From NCBI RefSeq assembly GCF_001905885.1, contig NZ_LIYH01000004.1:62001-126000 (forward strand): DNA of 64,000 nt. The letters run 5' to 3'. The position numbers were made by a program, and so were the translations under genes. The stretch is from Streptomyces sp. CB03234 (lineage in GTDB: Bacteria; Actinomycetota; Actinomycetes; Streptomycetales; Streptomycetaceae). The notes beneath the pieces were generated by a model. The model did no database searches. It saw nothing but the letters and a program-made list of their open reading frames with translations, and was not told where the DNA came from. Positions 1-11,492 of this stretch are shown here, piece by piece. Within the stretch, counting starts at the first letter, position 1. Each line of letters starts with the position of its first letter.

Positions 1-2
1 GC

Positions 3-245
3 GACGCGGAGCGGTCGGCCGCCCGTGAGCGACTGGACGACGTCGTGGCGGCCTACGGGACGCTGCGCGATCCGGACCGGCGTGCCGCGTACGACGAAGC
101 CCGGCGGGCGCCTCGAGGTCCCGCGCGGCGCGTCCCGGCCGAGGACCTGCTCCGGGCAGGGCCGACCCGCGTGGAACCGGCGGAGCCATGGGCGCGGAGC
201 CACCCCACGGTCCTGGACCTTCTGTGGGAGTGGACGGTGAGCTGA
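3..245 (+). CDS. J-domain protein (DnaJ-like), 3' end only
   Basis: The window opens inside this gene, so no start is visible. The frame beginning at base 3 reads as the last helix of a J-domain, with a segment AAYGTLRDPDRRAAYDEARR typical of helix IV of DnaJ proteins. After this a short proline/arginine-rich tail of about 45 residues ends at TGA 243-245. No G/F-rich or zinc-finger region follows, so this is probably a short J-domain co-chaperone, not a full DnaJ. It lies 10 bases before dnaK on the same strand and probably works as its ATPase-stimulating partner. The HPD motif lies upstream of the window and cannot be checked. Confidence 0.75.
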   Translation, partial: DAERSAARERLDDVVAAYGTLRDPDRRAAYDEARRAPRGPARRVPAEDLLRAGPTRVEPAEPWARSHPTVLDLLWEWTVS

Positions 246-255
246 GGAGACGGCG

Positions 256-2171
<1,916 letters not shown>

Positions 2172-2175
<4 letters not shown>

Positions 2176-3356
2176 GGCAGGGCAGGCGCAGGCTGACCAC
2201 GGTGAGCGGCCGCCCCGACCCGCCCCCGATGCTCGCCCCGGCCACCCCCACCCCGTCGCGCCGGGACCCGGACCTCTCCGGGGCCACTCCGCCGGCCCCG
2301 CCGCACGGCCCCGAGCACGCCACCGGCACTGACCGGGACGACCACACCGAGTGGCAGGACCGTGCCGGCCGGTCGTACGGGGCCGAGGGCGCCGACCGCG
2401 CCGGGCGCCGCGAGCGCGCCGACGGGGCCGGCCTTGCCGGGCGCGTGGACCGTGCCGAGCGCCGCGACGGGGCCGACGTGGGCGACCGCGTCGAGCGCCG
2501 TGGGCGCGCCGATGGGGCCGACGGCGCGGAGCGCTCGGACCGTGCCGAGCACCATGACGGCGACGGCGGGGCGGACCGTGTCGGGCTCCGCGAGCGCGCC
2601 GGCGGGCCGGACCGTGTCGGTGGCGCCGGACGCGCCGACAGCCCTGAGCGCACGGACGGGGCGGCGCGCCCCGAGCGTGCCGACGGGGTGGACCACCGCG
2701 GCCCCGTTGGCCGCTCTGGCCCCACTGGCTCCGTTGGCCCCGCCGCCCGCGTCGGGCACGCCGGACGCCCCGGCGGCCGTGAGCACCGGGACGACCCCGG
2801 TGGCACCGGTGGCACCGGTGGCGCCGACCGCGCTGACTGCGCTGACTGCGCCGACCGCGTCGAGCGCCACGAGCGGGCCGGGTGCGAGTGGCCGCCCCGG
2901 TCGGCGGCGCCGCCTCCGGGGGCGGCCGCGCTCGCCGTGGCGCTGGCCGAGCGCACCGCCGACCTGCAGCGGCTGAAGGCGGAGTACGACAACTACCGGA
3001 GCCGGGTGCACCGCGACCGCCTCGCGGTGCGTGAGGCGGCCGTGGGGAACGTGCTGCGCCGGTTCCTGCCGGTGCTGGACGCCATCGCGGAGGCGGCCAG
3101 GCAGGGCGAGCTCACGGGCGGGTTCCAGCGCGTCGCCCTGGCCCTGGACAGTGAGCTCGCGGCCCTCGGCCTCGGGGCCTTCGGCGCGGTCGGCGACCCG
3201 TTCGACCCGCGCGTCCACCAGGCCGTCGCGTACCACCGCTCCGCCCTGGTCGCGCGTGCCGTGTGCAGCGAGATCGTGCGTCCCGGATACCGCGTCGGCG
3301 ACCAGCTCCTCCGCCCCGCCGAGGTGATCGTCACCGGGCCGCCGAGCACCGGGTGA
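2172..3356 (+). CDS. grpE: GrpE-like nucleotide exchange factor with long N-terminal extension
   Basis: The protein has 394 residues, about twice the usual GrpE length. Only residues about 250-394 resemble GrpE: a coiled-coil helix containing LKAEYDNYRSRVHRD, then the four-helix part with VLPVLD-type residues, DPFDPRVHQAV and a final beta domain with GYRVGDQLLRPAEVIV. GrpE catalyses ADP release from DnaK. The ATG at 2172 overlaps the dnaK stop (ATGA), so translation is coupled and the long N-terminus is probably translated. Residues about 70-237 are a low-complexity Arg/Ala/Asp/Gly/Glu stretch full of DRAE and ADGA motifs (see the repeat entry). A later internal start giving only the GrpE core cannot be excluded. 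Confidence 0.8.
2380..2880 (+). repeat. Degenerate GC-rich repeat tract inside grpE
   Basis: Irregular copies of units such as GCCGACCGCGCCGAGCGC and CGCGACGGGGCCGAC succeed each other for about 500 bases. They encode an R/A/D/G/E-rich segment in the grpE frame. The tract also stays open in other frames, including a Gly-rich antisense frame, which is a consequence of its composition. It ends with short exact duplications (GGCACCGGT three times near 2801-2820, and GCGCTGACT twice near 2829-2846). Confidence 0.7.
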
Positions 3357-3462
3357 TCACGGGTTCGTCGGACGTTGTCAGTCCCCGATGGCAGACTGTG
3401 GCGCGTGAGGAAACAGGTGCCGGGGGCGGAGGAGCGGTGAACATGCGGGTCGGAGCGGCATC

Positions 3463-4629
3463 TTGAGAATGCTGCACACATCGGACTGGCATCTGGGGCG
3501 GTCGTTCCACCGAGTGAGCCTGCTCGACGCCCAGGCCGCGTTCCTCGACCACCTCGTGGCGACGGTCCGTGCGCACGACGTGGACGTGGTGCTGGTCGCG
3601 GGGGACATCTACGACCGCGCGGTGCCGCCGCTGCCCGCCGTGGAGCTGTTCGACACCGCGCTGCACCGGCTCGCCGAGGCCGGCGTACCCACCGTGATGA
3701 TCTCCGGCAACCACGACTCGGGCCGCCGGCTCGGCGTCGGCGCCGGGCTCATCGAGCGGGCCGGGATACACCTGCGGACCGACCCCAGCGGCGTCGGCAC
3801 CCCCGTCCTGCTCGCCGACGCACACGGCAACGTGGCGTTCTACGGCCTGCCGTACCTGGAACCCGCTCTCGTACGCGAGCAGTTCGGCGCGAAGAAGGCG
3901 GGCCACGAGGCCGTCCTGACGGCCGCCATGGAGCGGGTTCGCGCCGACCTCGCCGGGCGCGCCCCCGGCACCCGTTCCGTCGTCCTCGCCCACGCCTTCG
4001 TCGCGGGCGGCGCGCCGAGCGACAGCGAGCGTGACATCACCGTCGGCGGCGTGGCCGCCGTCCCGGCCGGGGTCTTCGACGGCGTCGACTACGTCGCGCT
4101 CGGGCACCTGCACGGCAGCCAGGCCCTCACCGACCGGGTCCGGTACTCGGGCTCGCCCCTCGCGTACTCCTTCTCCGAGGCCGACCACCGCAAGACGATG
4201 TGGCTCGTCGACCTGGCGGGCGACGGGACGGTCCGCGCCGAGCGGATCGACTGCCCCGTGCCGCGCCGCCTCGCCCGTATCCGGGGGCGGCTCGACGACC
4301 TGCTCGCCGACCCCGCGCTGGACCGCCACGAGGACTCCTGGGTCGAGGCCACCCTCACCGACCCGGTGCGTCCCGCCGAGCCCATGGCCCGCCTCACCGA
4401 ACGCTTCCCCCACACCCTCAGCCTCCTCTTCGCCCCCGAGCGGCCCGACGACGAGCCCCTCGCCTCGTACGCGCAGCGCCTGCGCGACCGCGACGACCAG
4501 CAGATCGCCGAGGACTTCGTCGCCCATGTACGCGGCGGGGCGGGCCCCGACGACCGGGAGCGCGCGGCGCTCCTGCGCGTCTTCGACGACGTACGGGTGG
4601 ACATGGCGCGGCGTGAGGTGGCCGGGTGA
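3463..4629 (+). CDS. sbcD: Exonuclease SbcCD, nuclease subunit SbcD
   Basis: This 388-residue Mre11-family metallophosphoesterase is the nuclease half of SbcCD, which opens DNA hairpins and trims blocked ends. It shows the metal-binding motifs in order: DWHLG at 8-12, GDIYDR near 47, GNHDS near 84, and GHLHG near 213. A C-terminal capping region follows. The TTG at 3463 is chosen because it gives MRMLHTSDWHLG, matching the family N-terminus; the ATG at 3469 is the alternative and would lose only two residues. The last codons overlap the sbcC GTG start (GTGA at 4626), so the two subunits are translationally coupled. Confidence 0.93.
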   Translation: MRMLHTSDWHLGRSFHRVSLLDAQAAFLDHLVATVRAHDVDVVLVAGDIYDRAVPPLPAVELFDTALHRLAEAGVPTVMISGNHDSGRRLGVGAGLIERAGIHLRTDPSGVGTPVLLADAHGNVAFYGLPYLEPALVREQFGAKKAGHEAVLTAAMERVRADLAGRAPGTRSVVLAHAFVAGGAPSDSERDITVGGVAAVPAGVFDGVDYVALGHLHGSQALTDRVRYSGSPLAYSFSEADHRKTMWLVDLAGDGTVRAERIDCPVPRRLARIRGRLDDLLADPALDRHEDSWVEATLTDPVRPAEPMARLTERFPHTLSLLFAPERPDDEPLASYAQRLRDRDDQQIAEDFVAHVRGGAGPDDRERAALLRVFDDVRVDMARREVAG

Positions 4630-7600
4630 GGCTCCACCGGCTCGACATCACCGGCTTCGGCCCCTTCGGCACCACCCAGACCGTCGACTTCGACGTGCTG
4701 TCCGAGGCCGGTCTCTTCCTCCTCCACGGCCCGACCGGCGCGGGCAAGACCTCCGTCCTCGACGCCGTCTGCTACGCCCTGTACGGGGCGGTGCCCGGCG
4801 CCCGCCAGAGCCCCGGGACCTCGCTGCGCAGCGACCACGCCCCGGCGGGCACGTACACGGAGGTCGTGCTCGACCTGACCGTGGCCGGGCGGAGGCTGGA
4901 GATCACCCGGCGGCCCGCGCAGCCGCGCCCCAAGAAGCGGGGTGGCGGTTTCACCACCGAGAAGGCCCAGTCGTGGCTGCGGGAGTACGACCCGCAGAGC
5001 GGTTCCTGGAAGGGGCTCAGCCGCTCCCACCAGGAGATCGGCGAGGAGGTCACCCAGCTGCTCGGCATGAGCAGGGAGCAGTTCTGCCAGGTGGTGCTGT
5101 TGCCGCAGGGGGACTTCGCGCGGTTCCTGCGCGCCGACGCCGAGGCACGCGGCAAGCTCCTCGGCCGGCTCTTCGACACCCGGCGCTTCGCCGCCGTCGA
5201 GGAGCGTCTCGCGGAGCTGCGGCGCGCCGCCGAGCAGCAGGTGAAGGACGGCGACGAACGGCTCCTCGCCCTCGCCCACCGGATGGCCCAGGCGGCGGGC
5301 GGCGCCGCCGACGGCTGGCCCGCCCCGGAGGCGAAGCCCGGCGACCCGGGACTCGCCGGATCCGTCCTGGCCTGGGCGGCCGTGGCGCGGTCGGGTGCCC
5401 GCGAGGCGCTGGACGTCGCCGAATCGGCGCTCCTCGCCGCCGACAGCCGGCGGGCCGCCGCGCGCCGCGCCCTCGACGAGGAGCGGGAGCTGGCCGCGCG
5501 GCAGCAGCGGTACGGGGACGCCCGGCGGCGCGGCGCCGAGCTGGACGCCCGGCGGGGCGAGCGTGACGGGTGGCAGGCCCGGCTGGAGCGGGCCCGCAAG
5601 GCGGAGCGGGTGGCCGGGCCGCTGAGCCAGCGCGACGACGTGGAGCGGGAGCACCGTGCGGCGCGTGAGGCCCACGAGCGGGCGGCGGCCGGTCTGCCGC
5701 CGGACCTCGCCGACGCGGGCGCCGAGCACCTGACCGCGCTGGCGGGGCAGTTGAGGGAGGATCTCGGCGGCCTGGACACCGCCCGGCGGGCCGAGCGGCG
5801 CGCCGCCGAGCTCGCCCGCGAGCGCGGCGAACTGGACCGGCAGGACCGCGCCGACGAGGAGACCCTGCAGGACGCGGCCGTGTGGCTGGCCGGCTGGGAC
5901 ACCACCCGCCGGGACCTCCAGGGCCGGGTGGAGGCCGCCCAGGAGGCGGCGACCCGCGCCGAACACCTCGCGGGCCGCCTCGACCACGCCCGCCGCCGGC
6001 TGGCCGCCGCCCGCCGCCGCGACGCGCTGGTACGGGACGTGACGGCCGCCGCGTCCCGCCTGACGGCCGCGCGGGAGCACGCCAACGCGGCCCACGAGAC
6101 GTGGCTGGACCTGCGCGAACGCCGCCTGCGCGGGATCGCCGCCGAACTCGCGGCCGGGCTCGTGGACGGCGAACCGTGCGCGGTCTGCGGCTCCGCCGAC
6201 CACCCGGCCCCCGCCCGCGCCGACGCCGACCACGTCGACCGCACGACGGAGGACGCGGCGTACGAGGCCCACGCCCGCGCCGACGAGGCCCGCTCGGCCG
6301 CCGAACGTGGACTCGCCGTCACGGAGGAGGCCTTGACGGCCGCCCGCGCGGAAGTCGCCGACCTGGGCGCCCCGCAGCACGGCGACGGTCTTCCGGGCGG
6401 TGCCGCCCCGGGCCGCCAGGGTCCGGCGGTGGACGCGGTCGTCGGCGACGGCCAGGCCGCGCCCGGGCCCGTCGGACCACGGGCGGCGGGTGTGGACGGT
6501 GCCGCCGCACCCACTGACGGGGCCCCTGGCGCGGGCCGGCCGGCTGCCGCCCGGCAGCGCGGCGGTGCCGCTCCGGCGGGTCACACCCCGAGCCGCGACG
6601 GGGCCCCCGACGACGACGGTGTGACGGCCGCGGCCGATGCCGGCGCCCTCGGACGCGCCCGCGTGGCAGCCGCCGCCTGCGCCGCTGCCCTGCAGCGCGA
6701 CGGGGTGACCCACCGCGGCGTGAGCGGCGAGCAGCCGACCGTCGAGGAACTCGCCGCCGAGGTCGCGTGGTTGCAACGCGAGTACGACCAGGCCCGAGCG
6801 GTGGCCGCGGGGATGCACGCGGCGCGGGAGGCGCTCGAGCACGCCGAGCGGGAGTACCAGCGGCGGGTGGAGGTGCGGCAGCAGGTCGAGCGCCGGGCCG
6901 CCGCGCGGACGTCGCAGCGGGAGGCGCTCGACCGGGAGCAGGCGGTCGTCGACGCGGAGCTCGCCCGTGTGCCGGGCGGCGCCGTGGCCGAGCACGCCGC
7001 GTTCCTGGAGCACCGGATCGCCCGCCTCGCCGAGGCCGCCGGCACCGTACGTACCGTCGAGGACACCTCCCGGCGCCTCAAGGAGGCCGACGACCGGCTC
7101 GCCGACGCCGCGTTCCGGGCCGGGTTCGACACGCCTGCCGCCGCGGCCGCCGCGCTGCTCGACGACGTGACGCAGCGCGACCTCCAGCGGCGGCTGGACG
7201 CCTGGCAGGCCGAGGCCGCGGCCGTCGCCGACCGGCTCGCCGAGCCGGAGACGCGGGCCGCGGCCGAGCGCCCGCCCGCCGACCCGCACGGTGCCGAGGC
7301 CGCCCACGCCGCCGCCGACCGCGCCGCCCGCGACGCGGACTCCGCCCTCGCCGCCCACCGCGAGCGGTGCGCCGAACTGGACCGGCTGTCCCGGCAGGTG
7401 GCCACCGAGGTGCGGCGCCTGGGGCCGCTGCGCGAGGAGTACGAGCGGGTGGCCCGGCTGGCCGGGCTGACCGCCGGTACGTCCGCCGAGAACGAGCGCA
7501 AGATGCGGCTGGAGTCCTATGTCCTCGCGGCCCGGCTCGAACAGGTCGCGGCCGCCGCCACCGCCCGCCTCCAGCGCATGTCGTCCGGCCGTTACACCCT

Positions 7601-8003
7601 CGTCCACTCCGACGCCCGGGCCGGCGCCAAACGGGCGGGCCTCGGTCTGCACGTCGTCGACGCCTGGACGGGCAGCGAGCGCGACACGGCCACGCTCTCC
7701 GGCGGCGAGACGTTCTTCGCGTCGCTCGCGCTGGCGCTGGGCCTCGCCGACGTCGTCACCGACGAGGCCGGTGGCGTACGGCTCGACACGCTTTTCATCG
7801 ACGAGGGCTTCGGCAGCCTCGACGACCAGACCCTCGACGAGGTGCTGGACGTCCTGGACTCCCTCCGTGAACGGGACCGCAGCGTCGGCATCGTCAGCCA
7901 CGTCGCCGACCTGCGCCGCCGCGTCCCCACCCAGCTGGAGGTCGTCAAGGAACGCGGCGGTTCGGCCGTGAAGCTGCGCGCCGGGGGAGGGTTCAGCGGC
8001 TGA
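4626..8003 (+). CDS. sbcC: Exonuclease SbcCD, ATPase subunit SbcC
   Basis: This is a 1125-residue SMC/Rad50-like ATPase that gates the SbcD nuclease. The Walker A GPTGAGKTS lies near residue 35. Two long coiled-coil arms flank a zinc-hook EPCAVCGS (CxxC) near 518. The ABC signature LSGGE is near 1023 and the Walker B LFIDEGFGSLD near 1053. About 90 residues after the hook (about 580-672, bases 6362-6640) are Gly/Ala/Pro-rich and not coiled-coil-like, breaking the returning arm. The gene starts with GTG overlapping the sbcD stop. Its 3' end overlaps the convergent Lrp gene by 11 bases. Confidence 0.93.
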   Translation: MRLHRLDITGFGPFGTTQTVDFDVLSEAGLFLLHGPTGAGKTSVLDAVCYALYGAVPGARQSPGTSLRSDHAPAGTYTEVVLDLTVAGRRLEITRRPAQPRPKKRGGGFTTEKAQSWLREYDPQSGSWKGLSRSHQEIGEEVTQLLGMSREQFCQVVLLPQGDFARFLRADAEARGKLLGRLFDTRRFAAVEERLAELRRAAEQQVKDGDERLLALAHRMAQAAGGAADGWPAPEAKPGDPGLAGSVLAWAAVARSGAREALDVAESALLAADSRRAAARRALDEERELAARQQRYGDARRRGAELDARRGERDGWQARLERARKAERVAGPLSQRDDVEREHRAAREAHERAAAGLPPDLADAGAEHLTALAGQLREDLGGLDTARRAERRAAELARERGELDRQDRADEETLQDAAVWLAGWDTTRRDLQGRVEAAQEAATRAEHLAGRLDHARRRLAAARRRDALVRDVTAAASRLTAAREHANAAHETWLDLRERRLRGIAAELAAGLVDGEPCAVCGSADHPAPARADADHVDRTTEDAAYEAHARADEARSAAERGLAVTEEALTAARAEVADLGAPQHGDGLPGGAAPGRQGPAVDAVVGDGQAAPGPVGPRAAGVDGAAAPTDGAPGAGRPAAARQRGGAAPAGHTPSRDGAPDDDGVTAAADAGALGRARVAAAACAAALQRDGVTHRGVSGEQPTVEELAAEVAWLQREYDQARAVAAGMHAAREALEHAEREYQRRVEVRQQVERRAAARTSQREALDREQAVVDAELARVPGGAVAEHAAFLEHRIARLAEAAGTVRTVEDTSRRLKEADDRLADAAFRAGFDTPAAAAAALLDDVTQRDLQRRLDAWQAEAAAVADRLAEPETRAAAERPPADPHGAEAAHAAADRAARDADSALAAHRERCAELDRLSRQVATEVRRLGPLREEYERVARLAGLTAGTSAENERKMRLESYVLAARLEQVAAAATARLQRMSSGRYTLVHSDARAGAKRAGLGLHVVDAWTGSERDTATLSGGETFFASLALALGLADVVTDEAGGVRLDTLFIDEGFGSLDDQTLDEVLDVLDSLRERDRSVGIVSHVADLRRRVPTQLEVVKERGGSAVKLRAGGGFSG

Positions 8004-8439
8004 TCGCGCGGCGCGGCAGCGGCGACGAGTAGACGACGCTCGTGGTGACCGCGCCCAGCACGGCGACCTTCCCGGAGATCTCCTCCAGGTGCCCCATCGA
8101 ACGGGCGGCGACCTTCAGCACGAAGCAGTCGTCGCCCGTCACATGGTGCGCCTCCAGGATCTCCGGAGTGGTGTCCAGCATGTCGTGGAACGGTTTGTAA
8201 TTGCCGTTCGGATAGCGCAGCCGTACGAAGGCGAGGATCGGAAGCCCGAGCCGTTCCTGGTCGACGACCGCCGTGTAGCCGGCGATCACGCCGGCCTCCT
8301 CCAGCCTGCGGACCCGCTCGGTGACGGCGCTCGCGGACATGGAGACGGTACGGGCCAGTTCGGCGAAGGTGGCCCGGCCCTGGTCCTGGAGCGCCGCGAG
8401 GATGCGCCAATCGGTGGCGTCCGGTGAATATCCGGTCAT
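7993..8439 (-). CDS. Lrp/AsnC-family transcriptional regulator
   Basis: This is a 148-residue feast/famine regulator. An N-terminal winged helix-turn-helix starts DATDWRILAALQDQGRATFAELA and continues through the recognition helix SASAVTERVRRLEEAG. A C-terminal RAM/AsnC ligand-binding domain follows. The ATG at 8439 (MTGYSPDATDW) is preferred over the upstream in-frame ATG at 8484, which adds 15 residues atypical of the family. It is divergent from the rhodanese gene with about 95 bases between the starts, so that gene is the obvious candidate target. The effector cannot be predicted. Confidence 0.9.
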   Translation of the reverse strand: MTGYSPDATDWRILAALQDQGRATFAELARTVSMSASAVTERVRRLEEAGVIAGYTAVVDQERLGLPILAFVRLRYPNGNYKPFHDMLDTTPEILEAHHVTGDDCFVLKVAARSMGHLEEISGKVAVLGAVTTSVVYSSPLPRRAISR

Positions 8440-8534
8440 GGACGAGGAATAGCAGGGGAATCCCCGGCCGAACAAGACAACCACCGGGAATCGTCACTTC
8501 ACTGAGATGATCAACGACCCGTAGATTTCTGGCC

Positions 8535-9032
8535 ATGACGACGACACCGATCACCAGCGCCCCTGCCGCCGCCAACGCCGTTCTGCGCGTCCCTCCGGCC
8601 TCGCCGGCCGCGGCCGCCGCGTACTTCTCGGCGAGCCTCGCCTTCCACGCGGATGTCTCCGACGTCGCCTCCGCGCTCGCCGCCGGCGGTGACCCGGGGT
8701 TCGTCGTCCTCGACTCGCGGTCGACGGAGTCCTGGGACCAGGGCCACATCCCGGGTGCGGTCCACCTGCCGACGGCGCTCATCCGCGAGCAGGCGGAGCA
8801 GCTGCTGGACAAGTCGGTGCCGGTCGTCACGTACTGCTGGGGCCCGGGCTGCAACGGCGCCACGCGCGCCGCCCTGGCCCTCGCCGAACTCGGCTACCAG
8901 GTCAAGGAGATGCTCGGCGGCTTCGAGTACTGGGCGCGTGAGGGTTTCGCGTACGACACCTGGGAGGGCGTCCGCAAGCGCGACGCCGACCCGCTGACGG
9001 CCCCGATCGACGCGGCCGACTGCGGCTGCTGA
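8535..9032 (+). CDS. Rhodanese-like sulfurtransferase domain protein
   Basis: The protein has 165 residues and a single rhodanese domain at about 40-145. VLDSRSTESWDQGHIPGAVHLP carries the CH2A-like motif, and the active-site loop TYCWGPGCNGATR puts the putative catalytic cysteine at about residue 101, with a second cysteine five residues later. Rhodaneses move sulfane sulfur from thiosulfate or persulfides to acceptors. It ends DAADCGC, adding two more cysteines. No signal peptide is seen. It is divergent from an Lrp-type regulator, which suggests amino-acid or sulfur-responsive control; that link is inference. Confidence 0.88.
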   Translation: MTTTPITSAPAAANAVLRVPPASPAAAAAYFSASLAFHADVSDVASALAAGGDPGFVVLDSRSTESWDQGHIPGAVHLPTALIREQAEQLLDKSVPVVTYCWGPGCNGATRAALALAELGYQVKEMLGGFEYWAREGFAYDTWEGVRKRDADPLTAPIDAADCGC

Positions 9033-9041
9033 CCTTCGCAG

Positions 9042-9100
9042 CCGCGCCCCGTCCCGGCCGCGCCCCGTCCCGGCCGCGCCCCGTCCCGGCCGCGCCCGGG
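9042..9100. repeat. 16-bp tandem repeat between convergent genes
   Basis: The unit CCGCGCCCCGTCCCGG is present three times head to tail (9042-9057, 9058-9073, 9074-9089) and then as a partial copy. It lies just after the rhodanese stop and before the end of the convergent DUF885 gene. No coding function is seen; a slippage-prone spacer is the simplest reading. Confidence 0.85.
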
Positions 9101-9167
9101 ACCGGACGCGGCCCGTGCCGGACCGGGCCGGCACCGTCACCGGGGCCGTGGGCGGGCGACGTCGCTG

Positions 9168-10889
9168 TCACAGCTGGGCCAGTTCCTCCACCAGGTCGTC
9201 CAGGCCCAGCGGGCCCTGGGACAGCGCGGCCATGTGCCACTTCTTGGCGTCGAACGCGGCGCCGTGCGCCTGGCGGGCCTTTTCCCGGCCCTCCAACCAG
9301 GCACGCTCGCCGAGCTTGTAGCCGATCGCCTGCCCGGGCATCGACAGGTAGCGGGTCAGCTCGCTCTCGACGAACGCCGGCGGGCGGCTGGTGTGCATCT
9401 GGAAGAACTCCTGCGCCAGCTCCGGCGTCCACCGCTCGCCCGGCCGGAACGGCGAGTCCGCCGGGATGCCGAGCCCGAGGTGCATGCCGATGTCCACGAT
9501 CACCCGGCAGGCCCGCATCATCTGGCAGTCCAGGTAGCCGAGGCGCCGCTCCGGGTCGGGCAGGAACCCCAGCTCGTCCATGAGCCGTTCCGCGTACAGC
9601 GCCCAGCCCTCCGCGTTGGCGCTCACCAGGCCGATCGTCGCCTGGTAGCGGGACAGCCGGTCGGCGACGTGCGCCCATTGCGCGAGCTGGAGGTGATGGC
9701 CGGGCACGCCCTCGTGGTACCACGTCGACACCAGGTCGTAGACGGGGAACCGTGTCTCGCCGTCGACCGGCAGCCAGGTGCGGCCCGGGCGCGAGAAGTC
9801 CTCGGACGGACCGGTGTAGTACGGGGCGGCGGCACCGCCCGGCGGGGCGATCCGCGACTCCACCTTCCGTACCCGCTCGGCGAGTTCGAAGTGCGTGCCG
9901 TCCAGCGCCTCGATCGCCTCGTCCATCAGGGCCTGGAGCCAGACCCGTACCTCCTCGACGCCCTCGATGTGGGTGCCGTGCTCGTCGAGGTGGGCCAGCG
10001 CCTCCCATGGCCCGGCGCCCGGCAGGATCTTCTCCGCCTCGGCCTTCATCTCGGCGAGCAGCCGGTGGTATTCGCCCCAGCCGTACGCGTACGCCTCGTC
10101 CAGGTCGCAGTCGCTGCCGTTGAAGTAGCGCGACCAGCGGGCGTACCGCTCGCGGCCCACCGTGTCGGGCGCACCCTTCACGGCCGGTGCGTACACCTCC
10201 CGCATCCAGTCCCGCAGGGCGGCCAGCGCCCGGGTGGCACCACCCGCCGCCGCGTCCAGCTCCGGGCGCAGCCGGGCCGGGGCGGGCGCCACGAACTCCT
10301 CGAACCAGCCGCGTACCGTCCCGTCGTTGCCGGCCCCGTCGCTGCCCGCCCCGTCGTCGCCCGTCCACTCGGTGAGCTGCTCGATGAACGTGGCCGTCGC
10401 CCGAGGTCCACCCAGCAGGCCACGCTCCAGGCCCAGTTCGAGCGACTCGCGGTAGCCGGCCAGCGCGGCCGGCACCGCCCGCAGCCGTTCGGCGACCGCC
10501 GCCCAGTCGTCGTCGGTCTCGGTGGGCATCACGGTGAAGACGATGCGTACGCTGTGCGCCGGGGAGCGCATGTTGCTGACCGTGCACAGCCCCTCGCCGG
10601 CCTCGTGCACGGCCAGTTCGGCCGTGAGGCGCTCCCGCAGGAGCCGTCCGCAGCGGCGCTCGGCGTCGCTGCGGGCACCGGGCAGGCGCTCGGCCTCGTC
10701 GAGCCGGGTGAGCGTTTCACGGGCCAGTGCGGCGATCTCTTCCTGACCGGCGGGCGAGAAGTCCGGAAGCAGTCCGGCGCTCTTCTGGACACCCAGGTAG
10801 GTACCGGTGATCGGGTCGAGTTCGATGAGCGCGTCGACGTAGGCGTCCGCGACGGTGCGGGGAAGCGCGCTGCTGGAGATCTCTGGCAT
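9168..10889 (-). CDS. DUF885-family (zinc-peptidase-like) protein
   Basis: This 573-residue protein matches the DUF885 family common in Streptomyces. The N-terminus SSALPRTVADAYVDALIELDPITGTYLGV is the family signature, and WYHEGVPGHHLQ near residue 391 resembles a zinc-metallopeptidase HExxH-type motif. A downstream acidic/His region fits metal binding. The family is thought to be peptidase-like, but substrates are unknown. The ATG at 10889 is chosen because the family begins there; an in-frame GTG at 10937 would add 16 residues and overlap the upstream Lrp gene. It lies on the same strand 37 bases after that Lrp gene and may be co-transcribed with it. Confidence 0.85.
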   Translation of the reverse strand: MPEISSSALPRTVADAYVDALIELDPITGTYLGVQKSAGLLPDFSPAGQEEIAALARETLTRLDEAERLPGARSDAERRCGRLLRERLTAELAVHEAGEGLCTVSNMRSPAHSVRIVFTVMPTETDDDWAAVAERLRAVPAALAGYRESLELGLERGLLGGPRATATFIEQLTEWTGDDGAGSDGAGNDGTVRGWFEEFVAPAPARLRPELDAAAGGATRALAALRDWMREVYAPAVKGAPDTVGRERYARWSRYFNGSDCDLDEAYAYGWGEYHRLLAEMKAEAEKILPGAGPWEALAHLDEHGTHIEGVEEVRVWLQALMDEAIEALDGTHFELAERVRKVESRIAPPGGAAAPYYTGPSEDFSRPGRTWLPVDGETRFPVYDLVSTWYHEGVPGHHLQLAQWAHVADRLSRYQATIGLVSANAEGWALYAERLMDELGFLPDPERRLGYLDCQMMRACRVIVDIGMHLGLGIPADSPFRPGERWTPELAQEFFQMHTSRPPAFVESELTRYLSMPGQAIGYKLGERAWLEGREKARQAHGAAFDAKKWHMAALSQGPLGLDDLVEELAQL

Positions 10890-10926
10890 GAGGCCATCCT
10901 GGTATGCCAGGGCTTCGCCGTCATCC

Positions 10927-11433
10927 TCATCCGTCACGGTCGGCTGACAAATGAGCGGGCGCGCCGGGCGGCAGCAGCGGCCCGCACTCCCACTGCTGGA
11001 AGATCAGCCGGGTCTCCACGCGGGCGACCTCCCGCTGCGAGGTGAACTCGTCCAGGACGAGACGTTGCAGGTCGGAGGGGTCCGACACTGCCACATGCAC
11101 CAGATAGTCATCAGGACCGGTCAGGTGGAACAGGGCCCGCGACTCCGGCAGGGCGCGGATCCGGTCGACGAACGGGCCGATCAGCTCCCGGCGGTGCGGG
11201 CGCACCTGGACCAGGAGCAGCGCCTCCAGGCCCCGGCCGATTTTGGCCGGATCGAGTCGCAGCCGGTTTCCCAGGATGATGCCCGTGCGGCGCAGCCGCG
11301 CCACCCGGTCCAGGCAGGTGGAGGGCGCGACCCCGACCTCGGCGGCGAGCTCGCGGTAGGTGGTCCGGGCGTCGTTCTGCAAAAGGCGAAGTATGTGCAG
11401 ATCGACCGTGTCCAGGACGACAGAATCGGTCAT
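10927..11433 (-). CDS. Lrp/AsnC-family transcriptional regulator
   Basis: A 168-residue regulator with an N-terminal HTH (LDTVDLHILRLLQNDARTTYRELA, then VAPSTCLDRVARLRRTG) and a C-terminal RAM domain in which GPDDYLVHVAV marks the ligand/oligomer region. It is divergent from the PLP-enzyme gene at 11493 with 59 bases between starts. That short shared promoter makes autoregulation plus control of the enzyme likely, as with bkdR, mdeR or lrp-type arrangements. The local pairing (Lrp plus methionine gamma-lyase-like enzyme) resembles mdeR-mdeA, but ligand identity is inference. Confidence 0.9.
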   Translation of the reverse strand: MTDSVVLDTVDLHILRLLQNDARTTYRELAAEVGVAPSTCLDRVARLRRTGIILGNRLRLDPAKIGRGLEALLLVQVRPHRRELIGPFVDRIRALPESRALFHLTGPDDYLVHVAVSDPSDLQRLVLDEFTSQREVARVETRLIFQQWECGPLLPPGAPAHLSADRDG

Positions 11434-11492
11434 TCATCGAACGTAACACGGCGATCTTCGGCTACCTCCCGGTATCTGTTCACAGTGTCTCC

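Noticed and set aside
4089..7901. 1270-codon antisense frame opposite sbcD/sbcC
   Set aside because: Third-position GC of sbcC makes the opposite frame stop-free; sense genes are unambiguous.
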